In this document: in pieces, positions 1 to 7,885 of the stretch
How the letters are laid out: every line of letters starts with the position of its first letter
Numbering within the stretch: position 1 is the first letter of the stretch
Origin: a virus
IMG/VR virus record: IMGVR_UViG_3300010885_066665
Coordinates: 1 to 48,600 of that record
DNA: 48,600 nt
Direction: 5' to 3' (one strand)
Position numbers and translations under genes: made by a program
Notes under the pieces: generated by a model
Databases searched by the model: none
What the model was told of the DNA's origin: nothing
Seen by the model: the letters and a program-made list of their open reading frames with translations, nothing else

Positions 1-2
1 CT

Positions 3-140
3 GGTACAAAATATTACCGCGTTATTGCTGTAAACAAATGGCCGTACAGCGTAAACAACAGCACAGGCTCGGCGACACACGCAACGCCGTACGTTTATCC
101 GCATAGCAACTACGACGTCGTGCAGGTAACGTGGCCTTAA
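3..140 (+). CDS. C-terminal fragment of an unknown protein (cut by window start)
   Basis: An open frame runs in from the left edge and stops with TAA at 138-140, giving 45 visible residues rich in Tyr, Asn, Val and Thr (for example KYYRVIAVNKWPYSVNNS). The start lies outside the window. The composition and its place directly before the tail-like gene suggest a structural or virion-surface protein, but no domain is recognisable in so short a piece. The next gene begins about 50 bases later in the same direction, so the two are probably co-transcribed. Confidence 0.55.
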   Translation, partial: GTKYYRVIAVNKWPYSVNNSTGSATHATPYVYPHSNYDVVQVTWP

Positions 141-191
141 ACTTCCGCTAAAGTGCTATATAATTGTAACAACAAACACAAGGGGCTAATC

Positions 192-1361
192 ATGCCAGTA
201 GTATTTTTTGAGGGTTTCAACTTCTACGACGGAGAGGCAGTAACGCTAAATCCCGCTTATTGGAGCAGCAGTAACGGATACAGTTTTGAGGACGCGCGAA
301 CGGGTTATGGTGTCCGCCTGCCAAATCGCGTGGAAAATACGGCGTTGTCTACGAATTCGTGGCTAAAGTTGTCGAACTTTACTGATCCGCTTGCCACTTA
401 TTCCTGCCTCGGTATTGGATTTTGGATTGCGTCCGGCGGTATACGGTCGTCGAATTCAGCATATACTGAGCCAAATTTTGAAAATTTGATGTCATTAACC
501 ACAAGTAACGGTACGCTCAGCGTCGACATTGGGCGGCCCGCAGATAACGCCGGCGCGCTGCTAGTCGTTCGTGAAAACGGAACAACAGTTAATACGTATG
601 ATTTTCGGTCTGCCGCGGGAAACAGTTGGACTCACACAAACGCTAGCGGCGGTGGAGGCGTTAATTCTTACATCGGTAACAGTATTTATTTAGACTTCTT
701 TTTTGACGCCGCTAACGGCTCGTTCGCTGTACGCGCTGCCGGCGGGACTACACTGGCGACACCTCTTTACAACTCAAGCAGCTCAGCAACTACAGCCATC
801 ACGAGTTTTTCTACTGTTACAGAAATAAAACTCTACGGGCAGCAGCCGATTAATTACTGGAACCAGAACAGGCGCGTTTTTGACGACTTCTACTTCACTG
901 CAGGCAATGCGCTGGCTGACGTGTTCCTCGGGCCAAACACGCGTGTCTATCGGCTTAACCCAGACAATACCGTAGCCAGCAGTTGGGCGGGCTCGGACGG
1001 GAATGGTGCGTATTATCAATTGCAACAGAACAACGGCGATACTGGCTACATAAAGTCCGCCGCAAATGGCGAAACTTCGGTGGTTAGCATCGGCAATCTT
1101 CCCGGTGATGCGCCTGCTTACGTACAAGGCGTCAAAGTTTTTAACGTCGTGCGCAAAGCTGGCCTTGATAACCAGTCAATGGTCAATATCATGGCCAGTA
1201 CGTCGGGCGATACGCCGCAAGAAATCGGGCCGACCTACTCAATTCCATCTGAGTCATATAGCATGAAAGAAAACACATTCCTGACAAATCCAATTACGTC
1301 AAGCGCTTGGACAGCCACTGAAGTAAACAACATGGTAATTGGCGTGAAGAACAAGACTTGA
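192..1361 (+). CDS. Probable virion surface / tail-type protein, beta-rich
   Basis: This 389-residue protein starts at ATG 192, chosen over an upstream start at 153 because AAGGGG lies six bases before it and MPVVFFEGFNFYDG is a natural N-terminus. The sequence is rich in Ser, Thr, Asn, Gly and aromatics, has almost no long charged helices, and has a regular alternation typical of beta-sandwich or jelly-roll domains (FEGFNFYDG early on; IYLDFFFDAANGSFAVRAAG near residues 165-185). Such proteins in phages are often tail, baseplate or adhesin components that contact the host surface. No signal peptide or membrane segment is visible. The downstream 89-residue gene follows after 18 bases. I infer a structural role from composition and context; I do not recognise a specific family. 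Confidence 0.6.
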   Translation: MPVVFFEGFNFYDGEAVTLNPAYWSSSNGYSFEDARTGYGVRLPNRVENTALSTNSWLKLSNFTDPLATYSCLGIGFWIASGGIRSSNSAYTEPNFENLMSLTTSNGTLSVDIGRPADNAGALLVVRENGTTVNTYDFRSAAGNSWTHTNASGGGGVNSYIGNSIYLDFFFDAANGSFAVRAAGGTTLATPLYNSSSSATTAITSFSTVTEIKLYGQQPINYWNQNRRVFDDFYFTAGNALADVFLGPNTRVYRLNPDNTVASSWAGSDGNGAYYQLQQNNGDTGYIKSAANGETSVVSIGNLPGDAPAYVQGVKVFNVVRKAGLDNQSMVNIMASTSGDTPQEIGPTYSIPSESYSMKENTFLTNPITSSAWTATEVNNMVIGVKNKT

Positions 1362-1379
1362 TTTTAATAAGGACAAACT

Positions 1380-1649
1380 ATGCAACTGCCTACACCCGTT
1401 ACGCTCACAGTAGATAACGCAGAACTTACGCTTACTCGTCTGGATCCTGTCTTGATTGACGATTCAGCCCATAAGCTTGTCGTCGCTCGGCTGCACCCGG
1501 CCTTGCGCCCGCTTTTTCTGTGGCGGGGACCAGCGTACGACGACATCGGTAACTGGACCCAAGAACAAGCCGAAGCGGAAATCACCGCGCGGCTGGGAGA
1601 TGACCCGCAAGAAACGCTGCAGGCGCTTTCGGGTTTTACAGTTACCTAA
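1380..1649 (+). CDS. Small unknown protein following the tail-type gene
   Basis: An 89-residue acidic protein begins at ATG 1380, with AAGGA eight bases upstream. It opens with a beta-strand-like half (PVTLTVDNAELTLTRLDPV) and continues with a segment carrying RPLFLWRGPAYDDIGNWTQE and a short helix (EQAEAEITARLG). It lies 18 bases after the tail-type gene and is probably in the same transcript, so it could be an assembly or virion accessory protein. No conserved family is recognised. The 65 bases between its stop and the convergent HNH gene hold no clear terminator. Confidence 0.6.
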   Translation: MQLPTPVTLTVDNAELTLTRLDPVLIDDSAHKLVVARLHPALRPLFLWRGPAYDDIGNWTQEQAEAEITARLGDDPQETLQALSGFTVT

Positions 1650-1714
1650 ATGTGGCAAAGCCGCGAGGTCTGCCGTAACGCCTATGCGCCCGGCGCTTTC
1701 GAATTTAGTTGATG

Positions 1715-2404
1715 TCACACCTCGAGGTCGTCGTCGGCCATGTCGTTGTCGAGCGGAACCTCCCAGTAGAGCTTGTCTATCCAGTGCTTCCAAGTGTCGA
1801 GGATTTTAATCCTGTCCTTGATGACTGAGTACTCGGGTTTCTGCGGGGCTTTCAGGAGCCTCATCGGGCTGGGTCCGGTCCATTTTCTGGCCTTCCCTTT
1901 GTCCTTCGGCTTGTAGGCGTCTTCGGGCCGCCGGTCCGCCTTTTGGCTGTTACATTGGTAGCACGCGAGCACACAGTTGTGCCAGCTAGTGTCCCCTCCG
2001 AGCGACTTGGGGAGTATATGGTCAAGCGTGCACTCGTCCTGCGGGGGCTTCCTGCCGCAGTACTGGCATATGAAGTCGTCCCTCTTCCATATCGACCGGC
2101 GGCAGAAGTTTACTTTCTGCTTGGGCAGGGCATCGTACTTGGTGAGCAGGAGCACCTCTGGCACCCTGTAAACCTTGCTTGCGGACACCAGTCCTTCCTC
2201 GCCGAACGAGGGGCGCAGTTCCGACCAATCGTTCCACGTCCACACCTCGTATCTTCCCACCGGCGGGGGCGTCACTATCTTCGCCTTGGGCTCTCCGTCT
2301 TCGTATTCGGTGAAGAGCAGCGCCATCGCCCGTGGGAGCCCGACGACCCCCACTGCGGACCAGTTCCTGTTGAGAACCAATACTTTCTTGGATGTTGCTG
2401 CCAT
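1715..2404 (-). CDS. HNH endonuclease
   Basis: This 229-residue protein carries a complete HNH nuclease core. It has a first zinc pair C113-x2-C116, the catalytic Asp-His pair D128-H129 in CTLDHILPKSLGG, an Asn at 143 (WHNC) and a second zinc pair C148-x2-C151 followed by Asn. The N-terminal 95 residues (VLVLNRNWSAVGVVGLPRAM) match the domain that precedes HNH in a widespread bacterial and phage family (HNH_5 type), in which 'vLvlN..w.pv.v....A..l' is typical. It starts three bases after the stop of the galactopyranose mutase gene, making a leftward operon. HNH proteins nick or cut DNA; in phages they serve as homing nucleases, packaging helpers or defence functions. Which applies here cannot be told from the sequence. 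Confidence 0.88.
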   Translation of the reverse strand: MAATSKKVLVLNRNWSAVGVVGLPRAMALLFTEYEDGEPKAKIVTPPPVGRYEVWTWNDWSELRPSFGEEGLVSASKVYRVPEVLLLTKYDALPKQKVNFCRRSIWKRDDFICQYCGRKPPQDECTLDHILPKSLGGDTSWHNCVLACYQCNSQKADRRPEDAYKPKDKGKARKWTGPSPMRLLKAPQKPEYSVIKDRIKILDTWKHWIDKLYWEVPLDNDMADDDLEV

Positions 2405-2407
2405 GCC

Positions 2408-3511
2408 TTATTTATTCCGGCCCAGTTCTTTCTCCGCGGCCTTGAGGGCCATGCTGATCGTGTCGTCCATGTCCAGGTACTTGTAGCTGCCGAGCCTTCC
2501 TGAGATTATAACGTCTTTTTCTCCTTCTGCCAAAGATTTGTACTTGCGGTAGAGATTGCCGTTTTTTTCGTCGTTTATCGGGTAGTATGGCTCTTTTGTC
2601 TCCCGCCAGTCTACGCTGTATTCTCTGCTGACGACGGTCGATTCGGACTCGGGTTTTTCGAAGTGCTTGTGCTCGATGATTCTGGTGAACTTTGTTTCCA
2701 AATCGGTGTAGTTGACGCACGAGTGCCCCTGGAAGTCGCCCATCGTCTCCTGGTGCTCCCAGCGCAGGCTCCTGTACTCGAGTTCTCCTAGTTCGTAGTT
2801 GAAGTAGTTGTCGATGCCCCCGCAGAACACAAGTTTGTCTGCGTAGTCCCTCCACTTGCTCCTTATGCTATCGAAGTCGGTTCCGAGCTCCACCTTTATG
2901 CCGTCGAGCATGTTCTCGACCATGCTCGTGTAGCCTCCGATTGGTATGCCCTGGTACGTGAGGTCGTGGAAGTAGTCGTCGTTGAACGTGTACCGGACGG
3001 GGAGCCTCTTCACTATGCTCGCCGAAAGGTTTCTGGGGTGTTTGTCCCACTGCTTGGTCGAGTATCCCTCTATGAATGTCTCGTAGAGCGTCCTTCCGAT
3101 GACCGAGAGGCACCATTCCTCCATGTTTGCTGGTCGTTCGCACGGAATGACATCCTCGAGTACCTTTTGCTTCGCCTCCTCGGGGGTCTTGACGCCCCAC
3201 AGCTGGCTCATGGTCATGAGGTTGATCGGGAAGCTGTACATCTTGCCCTTGAAGTTGACCACGCCCTTGTGGCGGTAGTTGTTGAAGGACGCGAACCTAT
3301 TTACATAGTCCCACACGTCCTTCTTCGATGTGTGGAAGATGTGGCAGCCGAACAGGTGAACGTTGACGCCGTTCATCTCTTTCGTGTAGACGTTGCCCGC
3401 TACGTTCGGCCTCCGATCCACCACCATAACGCTTTTGCCTCGCTCCCTCGCCTGCTGTGCGAAGGTGGCCCCGAATATCCCGGAGCCGACCACCATGTAG
3501 TCGTGTCTCAT
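2408..3511 (-). CDS. glf: UDP-galactopyranose mutase
   Basis: This 367-residue flavoprotein converts UDP-galactopyranose to UDP-galactofuranose, the donor for galactofuranose-containing glycans. The N-terminus shows the FAD-binding Rossmann motif (GSGIFG at residues 9-14) ending in VVDRRPNVAGN. Family hallmarks follow: HLFGCHIFHT, a Tyr-rich FNNYRH segment, a central block around YETFIEGYSTKQW, and a C-terminal LGSYKYLDMDD stretch that closes the FAD site. Length matches the family (about 365-400 aa). I place the start at ATG 3511, which overlaps the preceding stop as ATGA; an upstream in-frame start would give a basic extension absent from relatives. It sits between a small cupin-like gene and the HNH gene on the minus strand. 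With the many glycosyltransferases here it implies that galactofuranose is used in a glycan. Confidence 0.93.
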   Translation of the reverse strand: MRHDYMVVGSGIFGATFAQQARERGKSVMVVDRRPNVAGNVYTKEMNGVNVHLFGCHIFHTSKKDVWDYVNRFASFNNYRHKGVVNFKGKMYSFPINLMTMSQLWGVKTPEEAKQKVLEDVIPCERPANMEEWCLSVIGRTLYETFIEGYSTKQWDKHPRNLSASIVKRLPVRYTFNDDYFHDLTYQGIPIGGYTSMVENMLDGIKVELGTDFDSIRSKWRDYADKLVFCGGIDNYFNYELGELEYRSLRWEHQETMGDFQGHSCVNYTDLETKFTRIIEHKHFEKPESESTVVSREYSVDWRETKEPYYPINDEKNGNLYRKYKSLAEGEKDVIISGRLGSYKYLDMDDTISMALKAAEKELGRNK

Positions 3512-3777
3512 GTTCTTTCTTTCTTTATGACCCTCACCTCGAGGTCGGTCGTTCCCTTTATGACCCTGTGCCATTCCCCCCGTGCGACTCTTATTTCTCC
3601 GTCCATCGGCTCGGGCAGGCAGTTGTCCCTCTGGAACATCCAGTCGTTATTGTTCAGTGGAGTGACGACCCTGTCCTCCCTGTCCCTGTGCCACTTGAGC
3701 TCGTCGGAGTCCACGTCCTTCGAGAACCTTCGAACCTGGCCCAGTTCCTCGTACGGCATCTCTGTCATTTTATTCAC
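3508..3777 (-). CDS. Small cupin-like protein
   Basis: An 89-residue protein whose stop overlaps the glf start by ATGA. The central part has the spacing of a small cupin barrel: KWHRDREDRVV, then WMFQRDNCLPEP, then IRVARGEWHRVIKG, with the repeated His and charged residues where a cupin binds metal or sugar. Small cupins next to sugar-nucleotide genes are often epimerases or sugar-binding proteins, so a sugar-related role beside glf is reasonable. This is a fold-level guess from residue pattern; no exact family is recognised. It is the first gene of the leftward operon, and the 44-base gap to the divergent 3822 gene must hold the promoters of both. Confidence 0.6.
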   Translation of the reverse strand: MNKMTEMPYEELGQVRRFSKDVDSDELKWHRDREDRVVTPLNNNDWMFQRDNCLPEPMDGEIRVARGEWHRVIKGTTDLEVRVIKKERT

Positions 3778-3821
3778 CTCTTAGATATATAAGTATCTAG
3801 GTCTACACAAACGGTGAAAAA

Positions 3822-4412
3822 ATGAACTTTAAGGAATACTTCGAAAACCCCCCTTCCATGAGTCTGCTTGCGGACGTGGAGGTGAGCGAAAACCTCAAGT
3901 ACCACATCGACAAAGGGATAAGCCTGCGCGAAAACGTCTTTAGGATCACCAGCCAGGCTTACTTGGATCTTGTCGACGAGGTGCGGGCTCTTTACGAGAA
4001 CGATCTCGTCGCCCTCGACGACATGGATGCCGACCTTGTCGAGACCGATCTGGGCGAGACTGCGGAGTACCACGGAAGGACTGTCCTCTTGGACGTCCCT
4101 GTGCGGGTGATCTCAAGGTTTGACGAGGCCGAGTACCACGGCAAGAGCGTGAAACTAGGAAAGCCATCTAGGACGCCCGGCGAGAGGAAGAAGTTTGCCG
4201 TGTACGTGAAGACTCCCTCGGGAAAAATCAAGAGGGTTCGTTTCGGAGACCCGAAACTGACCGTGAAGAACAACAATCCCGCTCGAGCGAAGAGTTTCAG
4301 GGCTCGGCACAAGTGCTCCGAGAAGAAGGACAGGACGACGCCCGGCTATTGGGCGTGCCACATCGGAAGTTACGCAAAGCAGGTGGGTCTAAAGAGTTCG
4401 AGGAGCTGGTAA
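3822..4412 (+). CDS. Conserved phage-type protein with RxFRARHxC C-terminal domain
   Basis: This 196-residue protein has two parts. Residues 1-130 are acidic and mostly helical (LRENVFRITSQAYLDLVDEV), followed by a strand-rich stretch with two similar EYHG repeats (EYHGRTV, EYHGKSV). Residues 133-190 form a basic domain with KKFAVYVKTPSGKIKRVRFGD, then KSFRARHKCSEKKDRTTPGYW and ACHIG. That basic domain is common in phage genomes (DUF5872-like, from memory), where it is often fused to variable N-termini, sometimes in virion-associated proteins. The Cys and His could bind a metal. ATG 3822 has only a weak ribosome site. It is divergent from the glf operon and followed after 45 bases by a glycosyltransferase gene. 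Confidence 0.65.
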   Translation: MNFKEYFENPPSMSLLADVEVSENLKYHIDKGISLRENVFRITSQAYLDLVDEVRALYENDLVALDDMDADLVETDLGETAEYHGRTVLLDVPVRVISRFDEAEYHGKSVKLGKPSRTPGERKKFAVYVKTPSGKIKRVRFGDPKLTVKNNNPARAKSFRARHKCSEKKDRTTPGYWACHIGSYAKQVGLKSSRSW

Positions 4413-4457
4413 AAAAACGCGGCAGGTTGCTCTATTATTCCAACAAGAAAGGAATTT

Positions 4458-5636
4458 ATGAGCATATTCGTACAGATCGTCTCCTACAAGAACTTTGATG
4501 TAGTCCCCACGGTGAAGGACTGCATACAGAACGCCAGCGACAAGGACAACCTTTTCTTCGGCATCTGCCTTCAGCAGGACGAGGAGGTCTCCGCCGAACT
4601 GAACCATCCGAGGATCAAGGTGGTCAGGATACCACCGAGTGAAAGCAAGGGGCACGGCTGGGCGAGGCACGTGGCCCAGGGTCTTTACGAAGGGCAGGAC
4701 TACACCCTCCAGGTGGACTCGGGAACGAGGTTCGCAGAGAATTGGGACGTCGAACTCATAGAGTCACTCGGCAAGCTTCCTTCCCCCAAGCCGCTCATCA
4801 CAAATTGCCCCGGCAGGTACGACCCTTCCAACGGGAGCAAGGAGATGTCTTCCGCCTACAAGGTGCAGCCGCACTACATGGTCTCGGAAACGCCCCTCAC
4901 ATGGCCGGCGCCCATGAAGAATGCCACAGAATTCATGAGGGCGAGGTACGTGAGCGAAAACTTCATTTTTGCCAAGGGGTCGCACTGCCTTGAGTGCAGG
5001 TACGACCCAGAGATGTACTTCTCGGAGGTGGAGGCCAGCATTACATTGAGGAGTTTCACCCTGGGATATGACTTGTTCCATCACTTCAAGCCCCTTGTGT
5101 GGAGGGACTACTCCCCGAGGAATACGCACTGGAACGACGACCGCGACTGGTGGCCGAAAGACCTGGCCAGCAAGAAGAGGTTCACGGACATGCTGGAGGG
5201 AAGGCTGTCCGAATACCGGTTGGGCGACGCCCGTTCTCTGCGCGAGTTCGAGCTTTATTCGGGTCTCGACTTCCTTGGAAGAAGGCTCCAGAGGGATGCG
5301 GTAGGAGGCGTCGAGCCCCCGTGCAAGTACGAGAACGAGGACCAGTGGAACAAGTCCTACATGAAGGACTACACCATAACGGTGAGCTGGGACTCGAATG
5401 AGATCGAGAGATGCGACGACTACGACTACTGGTACTTTTCAATCGAGGACGAGAACGACCAGACGATCAACAGGCAAGATCTCAGGCAGGAAAGGGACGC
5501 GGCCATCTTCTCATTCAAATCCAATTTCAAGAAGATATCGTTCAAGTCACAGGAGAACAGAATTCCAAAGAAACTTTGCATTTGGCCGGTCAGCAAGAGC
5601 AAGGGATGGCTGAAAAAGTCGAAGTTCAGCCTGTAA
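4458..5636 (+). CDS. GT60-like glycosyltransferase (GlcNAc-transferase fold)
   Basis: This 392-residue protein begins with a pattern typical of the UDP-GlcNAc:hydroxyproline (Skp1-type) GlcNAc-transferase family: IFVQIVSYKNFDVVPTVKDC, then LFFGICLQQDE, then GHGWARHVAQGLYEGQDYTL leading to LQVDSGTRF at residues 85-92. A long middle region (SENFIFAKGSHCLEC, then MYFSEVEASITLRSFTLGYD) also fits. Relatives usually have Asp-Ser-His at the metal-sugar site; here I read Asp87-Ser-Gly89, so the metal ligand may differ. The C-terminal 100 residues (DYTITVSWDSNEI onwards) look like a small beta domain added to the enzyme. It probably transfers a sugar to a protein or glycan acceptor in the cytoplasm. 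AAGGAA precedes ATG 4458. Confidence 0.8.
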   Translation: MSIFVQIVSYKNFDVVPTVKDCIQNASDKDNLFFGICLQQDEEVSAELNHPRIKVVRIPPSESKGHGWARHVAQGLYEGQDYTLQVDSGTRFAENWDVELIESLGKLPSPKPLITNCPGRYDPSNGSKEMSSAYKVQPHYMVSETPLTWPAPMKNATEFMRARYVSENFIFAKGSHCLECRYDPEMYFSEVEASITLRSFTLGYDLFHHFKPLVWRDYSPRNTHWNDDRDWWPKDLASKKRFTDMLEGRLSEYRLGDARSLREFELYSGLDFLGRRLQRDAVGGVEPPCKYENEDQWNKSYMKDYTITVSWDSNEIERCDDYDYWYFSIEDENDQTINRQDLRQERDAAIFSFKSNFKKISFKSQENRIPKKLCIWPVSKSKGWLKKSKFSL

Positions 5637-5698
5637 TTCGTCCAAATTTTTTTCCATAAGCCCCTATATATTTTGAGGGCGAAGGCCCGGGAGGTCAA

Positions 5699-6124
5699 AT
5701 GTCCGTTAGTTATTCTGTTTTGGGCGCCGCCCTTTTGGTTGCTCTGGCATATGTTCTTTATATTGCGTTTACGCTCAAGGACGAATATCTTGAGCCCTCT
5801 GAACTCCCTGAACTCCCGAACGCTCCAGAAGCCCCCCAGAACGCGCCCGAGGCCGTTTCGTCCCCCGAGCCCGTCCCCGCACCCATGGTTGAAGAAACGG
5901 CTCCAGAAGCTCCACAGGACGTCCCCGAGGCCGTTTCGTCCCCCGAGCCCATGGTTGAAGAAACAGACTCCCATGACGACCCACTCCGGCACCGTCGTGG
6001 CGGAGAAGCCCCCCAGGCTCCGGTTGAAGAAAAATCGGCTCGCGTCGTTGCCAAGAAGGTCGCGAAAAAGGCCGCAGTGAAGAAAGTCGCCAAGAAGAAG
6101 AGGCGCAGGAACCCCGACCGCTAA
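5699..6124 (+). CDS. Membrane-anchored protein with Pro/Glu spacer and lysine-rich tail
   Basis: This 141-residue protein has three zones. Residues 5-27 are a hydrophobic helix (VLGAALLVALAYVLYIAFTL) that should act as an N-terminal membrane anchor. Residues 30-105 are a Pro/Glu/Ala-rich extended spacer with a duplicated unit (PEAVSSPEP and MVEET each occur twice). Residues 110-141 are a lysine-rich tail with VAKKVAKKAAVKKVAKKKRR, like histone H1-type or DNA-binding tails. It could tether nucleic acid or an acidic partner to the membrane; that role is inferred from composition only. A good ribosome site (GGGAGGT) lies just before ATG 5699. Its stop overlaps the stop of the convergent gene by two bases. 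Confidence 0.6.
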   Translation: MSVSYSVLGAALLVALAYVLYIAFTLKDEYLEPSELPELPNAPEAPQNAPEAVSSPEPVPAPMVEETAPEAPQDVPEAVSSPEPMVEETDSHDDPLRHRRGGEAPQAPVEEKSARVVAKKVAKKAAVKKVAKKKRRRNPDR

Positions 6125-6339
6125 AGTTCCTTGGCGTGCTGGTAGAGCTTTATTATCTGGTCTTTATCCTCTTGCGACACGCCCTCCATGTCCTGGATGG
6201 ACCAGAGGTCCTTCATGGACATTTTCTTAGATCTTCTTACAAGGTCGTTCGACATCTTGTAGGTCTTGGCCGCCTGCTCGAGCGTCATCTCGATGCCCTT
6301 TTCGGCGAGTACGTTCCTGAATTTGGCTATTTTATTCAC
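6121..6339 (-). CDS. Small unknown helical protein
   Basis: A 72-residue charged protein predicted to be all helix (MNKIAKFRNVLAEKGIEM, MTLEQAAKTYKM, MSMKDLWSIQDMEG, QIIKLYQHAKEL). The middle has a layout compatible with a helix-turn-helix (LEQAAKTYKMSNDLVRRSKK), so DNA binding is possible but unproven. It overlaps the upstream minus-strand gene by eight bases, implying translational coupling, and its stop codon overlaps the stop of the opposite 5699 gene. No family recognised. Confidence 0.55.
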   Translation of the reverse strand: MNKIAKFRNVLAEKGIEMTLEQAAKTYKMSNDLVRRSKKMSMKDLWSIQDMEGVSQEDKDQIIKLYQHAKEL

Positions 6340-6613
6340 TGTCGGAGTCCTCCCTCTCTTCGGACGCGAAGTTCTTCCTCTTTCGGTCGAAGCTTTCGTG
6401 GATCACCTCCGTCAGTCCGCTGTCGAGCAGCTTGTCCGCATAGAAGTCCTCCTTCCAGAAGGGAACCTCGACGGCCCACCTGCTTATAAGCGACGAGACC
6501 CTCACCCCCGAGACGCCCATCTTGTAGAGGAACGAATGCACTTCCTTCTCCGCGACATCTTCGTGGAACTTAACAAACAGGCTCTTGTTCTTGTCCTTGA
6601 TTCTTTTTGGCAT
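6332..6613 (-). CDS. Small unknown protein with acidic tail
   Basis: A 93-residue protein with a basic start (MPKRIKDKNKSLFVKFHEDV), a helical and strand-like centre (VHSFLYKMGVSGVRVSSL, then RWAVEVPFWKEDFYADKLL), and an acidic serine tail (EEREDSDSE). The tail overlaps the start of the next gene. The sequence before ATG 6613 contains AAGGAG, a good ribosome site. The pattern 'E-x4-FLYKMGVSGVR...WAVEVP' looks like a small alpha/beta fold, but I do not recognise the family. It is divergent from the cytosine methyltransferase gene, with about 100 bases between. Confidence 0.55.
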   Translation of the reverse strand: MPKRIKDKNKSLFVKFHEDVAEKEVHSFLYKMGVSGVRVSSLISRWAVEVPFWKEDFYADKLLDSGLTEVIHESFDRKRKNFASEEREDSDSE

Positions 6614-6711
6614 GATTGCTCCTTGGAAGAGGTCATCCTATCGTCTGGCTATTTCTATGTAAATAGGTCTTTTGATATTGATGGGGATTGATTTTTAAAT
6701 AGAATGTGGGG

Positions 6712-7884
6712 ATGAAGTTCATAGATCTTTTCTGCGGCATCGGCGGATTCCACCAGGCTCTCAAGAACGTCGGCTTCGAATGCGTCTTTGCCTGCGACAT
6801 AGACGAGGGCTGCCGCAAAACATACGAGGCGAACCACGGAATCATCCCGGCCTCCGACATAAAGCGGGTCGATCCCGCCTCGATCCCCGAGTTCGACGTG
6901 CTCTGCGCGGGCTTCCCGTGCCAGCCCTTCTCCAAGGCTGGATTTCAGAAGGGGTTCGACGACGACAGAGGGAATCTCTTCTTTAATATCTGCAAGATCG
7001 CGGAGCTTCATAAACCGAAATACATGATCCTAGAGAATGTAAGGAATCTGGCCTCACACGACTCCGGCAACACTTGGAGGGTCATAAGAAATTCCGTTGA
7101 CGACCTCGGATACCACACCTACGACGACCCGCTGATACTCAACGCCCTGAATTTCAAAATCCCGCAGAACAGGGAGCGGGTCATAATAATGTGCAAGAGG
7201 AAGGATGTCGGAAACCTCCCCGTCCGGCCCCAGATTCAAAAATCAAAATCCGGCGTGAGCCTCAAGGACATCCTTTGCGACCACGACAAGAACAAGATTT
7301 CGGGCAAGACGAAGGTGGTCGAGGGAGTGTGGGACGAGTTCGTCAAGATTCTTGTCTCCAACTCGGTTGCCATACCCAAGTTCCCAATCTGGACCGACTG
7401 GTGGGACGGCGAAGGAACAGCCCAGGACACGCCCGAGAAGAAGGCATCCTTCTACGAGAAGTACAAGGGCTGGATAGACAAGAACAAGGAGTTCTACTCC
7501 GTCAACAAGGAAATTCTTGATCCGTGGCTAGTTTCATCCAGGGCCAAGAAGGACTGGCTTGGAGCCGTTAGGAAGTTCGAGTGGCAGGCCGGAAACCTCA
7601 AGAGTGACGACGGCATGGACAAGGTGCTTTGGACATCAAGGGGTTCGGGCATAAGGGTCAAGCGGCCCGACTACGTACCCACCCTCGTCGCCCTTGCACA
7701 GGTTCCCGTCTACGGACCCGAGTCAAGAAGGCTGACAGCCCGCGAGCTGTTGCGTTTACAGTCCTTTCCCGATACATTCAAGTACGACGAGAAGTGCATC
7801 TATAAGCAAGTGGGAAACGCCGTCAACGTCAAGATGATCGAGCGTTGTGCAAGGTTCCTTATTTTGGATGAGACTCTTTTCTAG
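6712..7884 (+). CDS. dcm: DNA (cytosine-5-)methyltransferase
   Basis: A 390-residue enzyme of the C5-cytosine methyltransferase family, which methylates cytosine in a specific DNA site using S-adenosylmethionine. Motif I is FIDLFCGIGGFHQAL at residues 3-17, motif IV holds the catalytic Cys70 (GFPCQPFSKAG), motif VI is ENVRN at 108-112, and motif VIII is QNRERV. After a target-recognition region of about 150 residues come motif IX and motif X (QVGNAVNV) near the C-terminus, so all catalytic motifs are present. A GTG two codons upstream (6706) is an alternative start; neither has a spaced ribosome site, so the message may be nearly leaderless. No restriction nuclease is next to it, which fits a solitary phage methylase that protects DNA from host restriction. 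The recognition site cannot be predicted. Confidence 0.92.
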   Translation: MKFIDLFCGIGGFHQALKNVGFECVFACDIDEGCRKTYEANHGIIPASDIKRVDPASIPEFDVLCAGFPCQPFSKAGFQKGFDDDRGNLFFNICKIAELHKPKYMILENVRNLASHDSGNTWRVIRNSVDDLGYHTYDDPLILNALNFKIPQNRERVIIMCKRKDVGNLPVRPQIQKSKSGVSLKDILCDHDKNKISGKTKVVEGVWDEFVKILVSNSVAIPKFPIWTDWWDGEGTAQDTPEKKASFYEKYKGWIDKNKEFYSVNKEILDPWLVSSRAKKDWLGAVRKFEWQAGNLKSDDGMDKVLWTSRGSGIRVKRPDYVPTLVALAQVPVYGPESRRLTARELLRLQSFPDTFKYDEKCIYKQVGNAVNVKMIERCARFLILDETLF

Positions 7885-7885
7885 A

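Noticed and set aside
2966-3784. Long open frame opposite the galactopyranose mutase gene
   Set aside because: It is antisense to a clear enzyme, has no ribosome site and reads as low-complexity shadow translation.
5426-5992. 188-codon minus-strand frame across the GT60 end and membrane gene
   Set aside because: Its translation is repetitive (GLGGRNGLG) and comes from the Pro/Glu spacer of the opposite gene.
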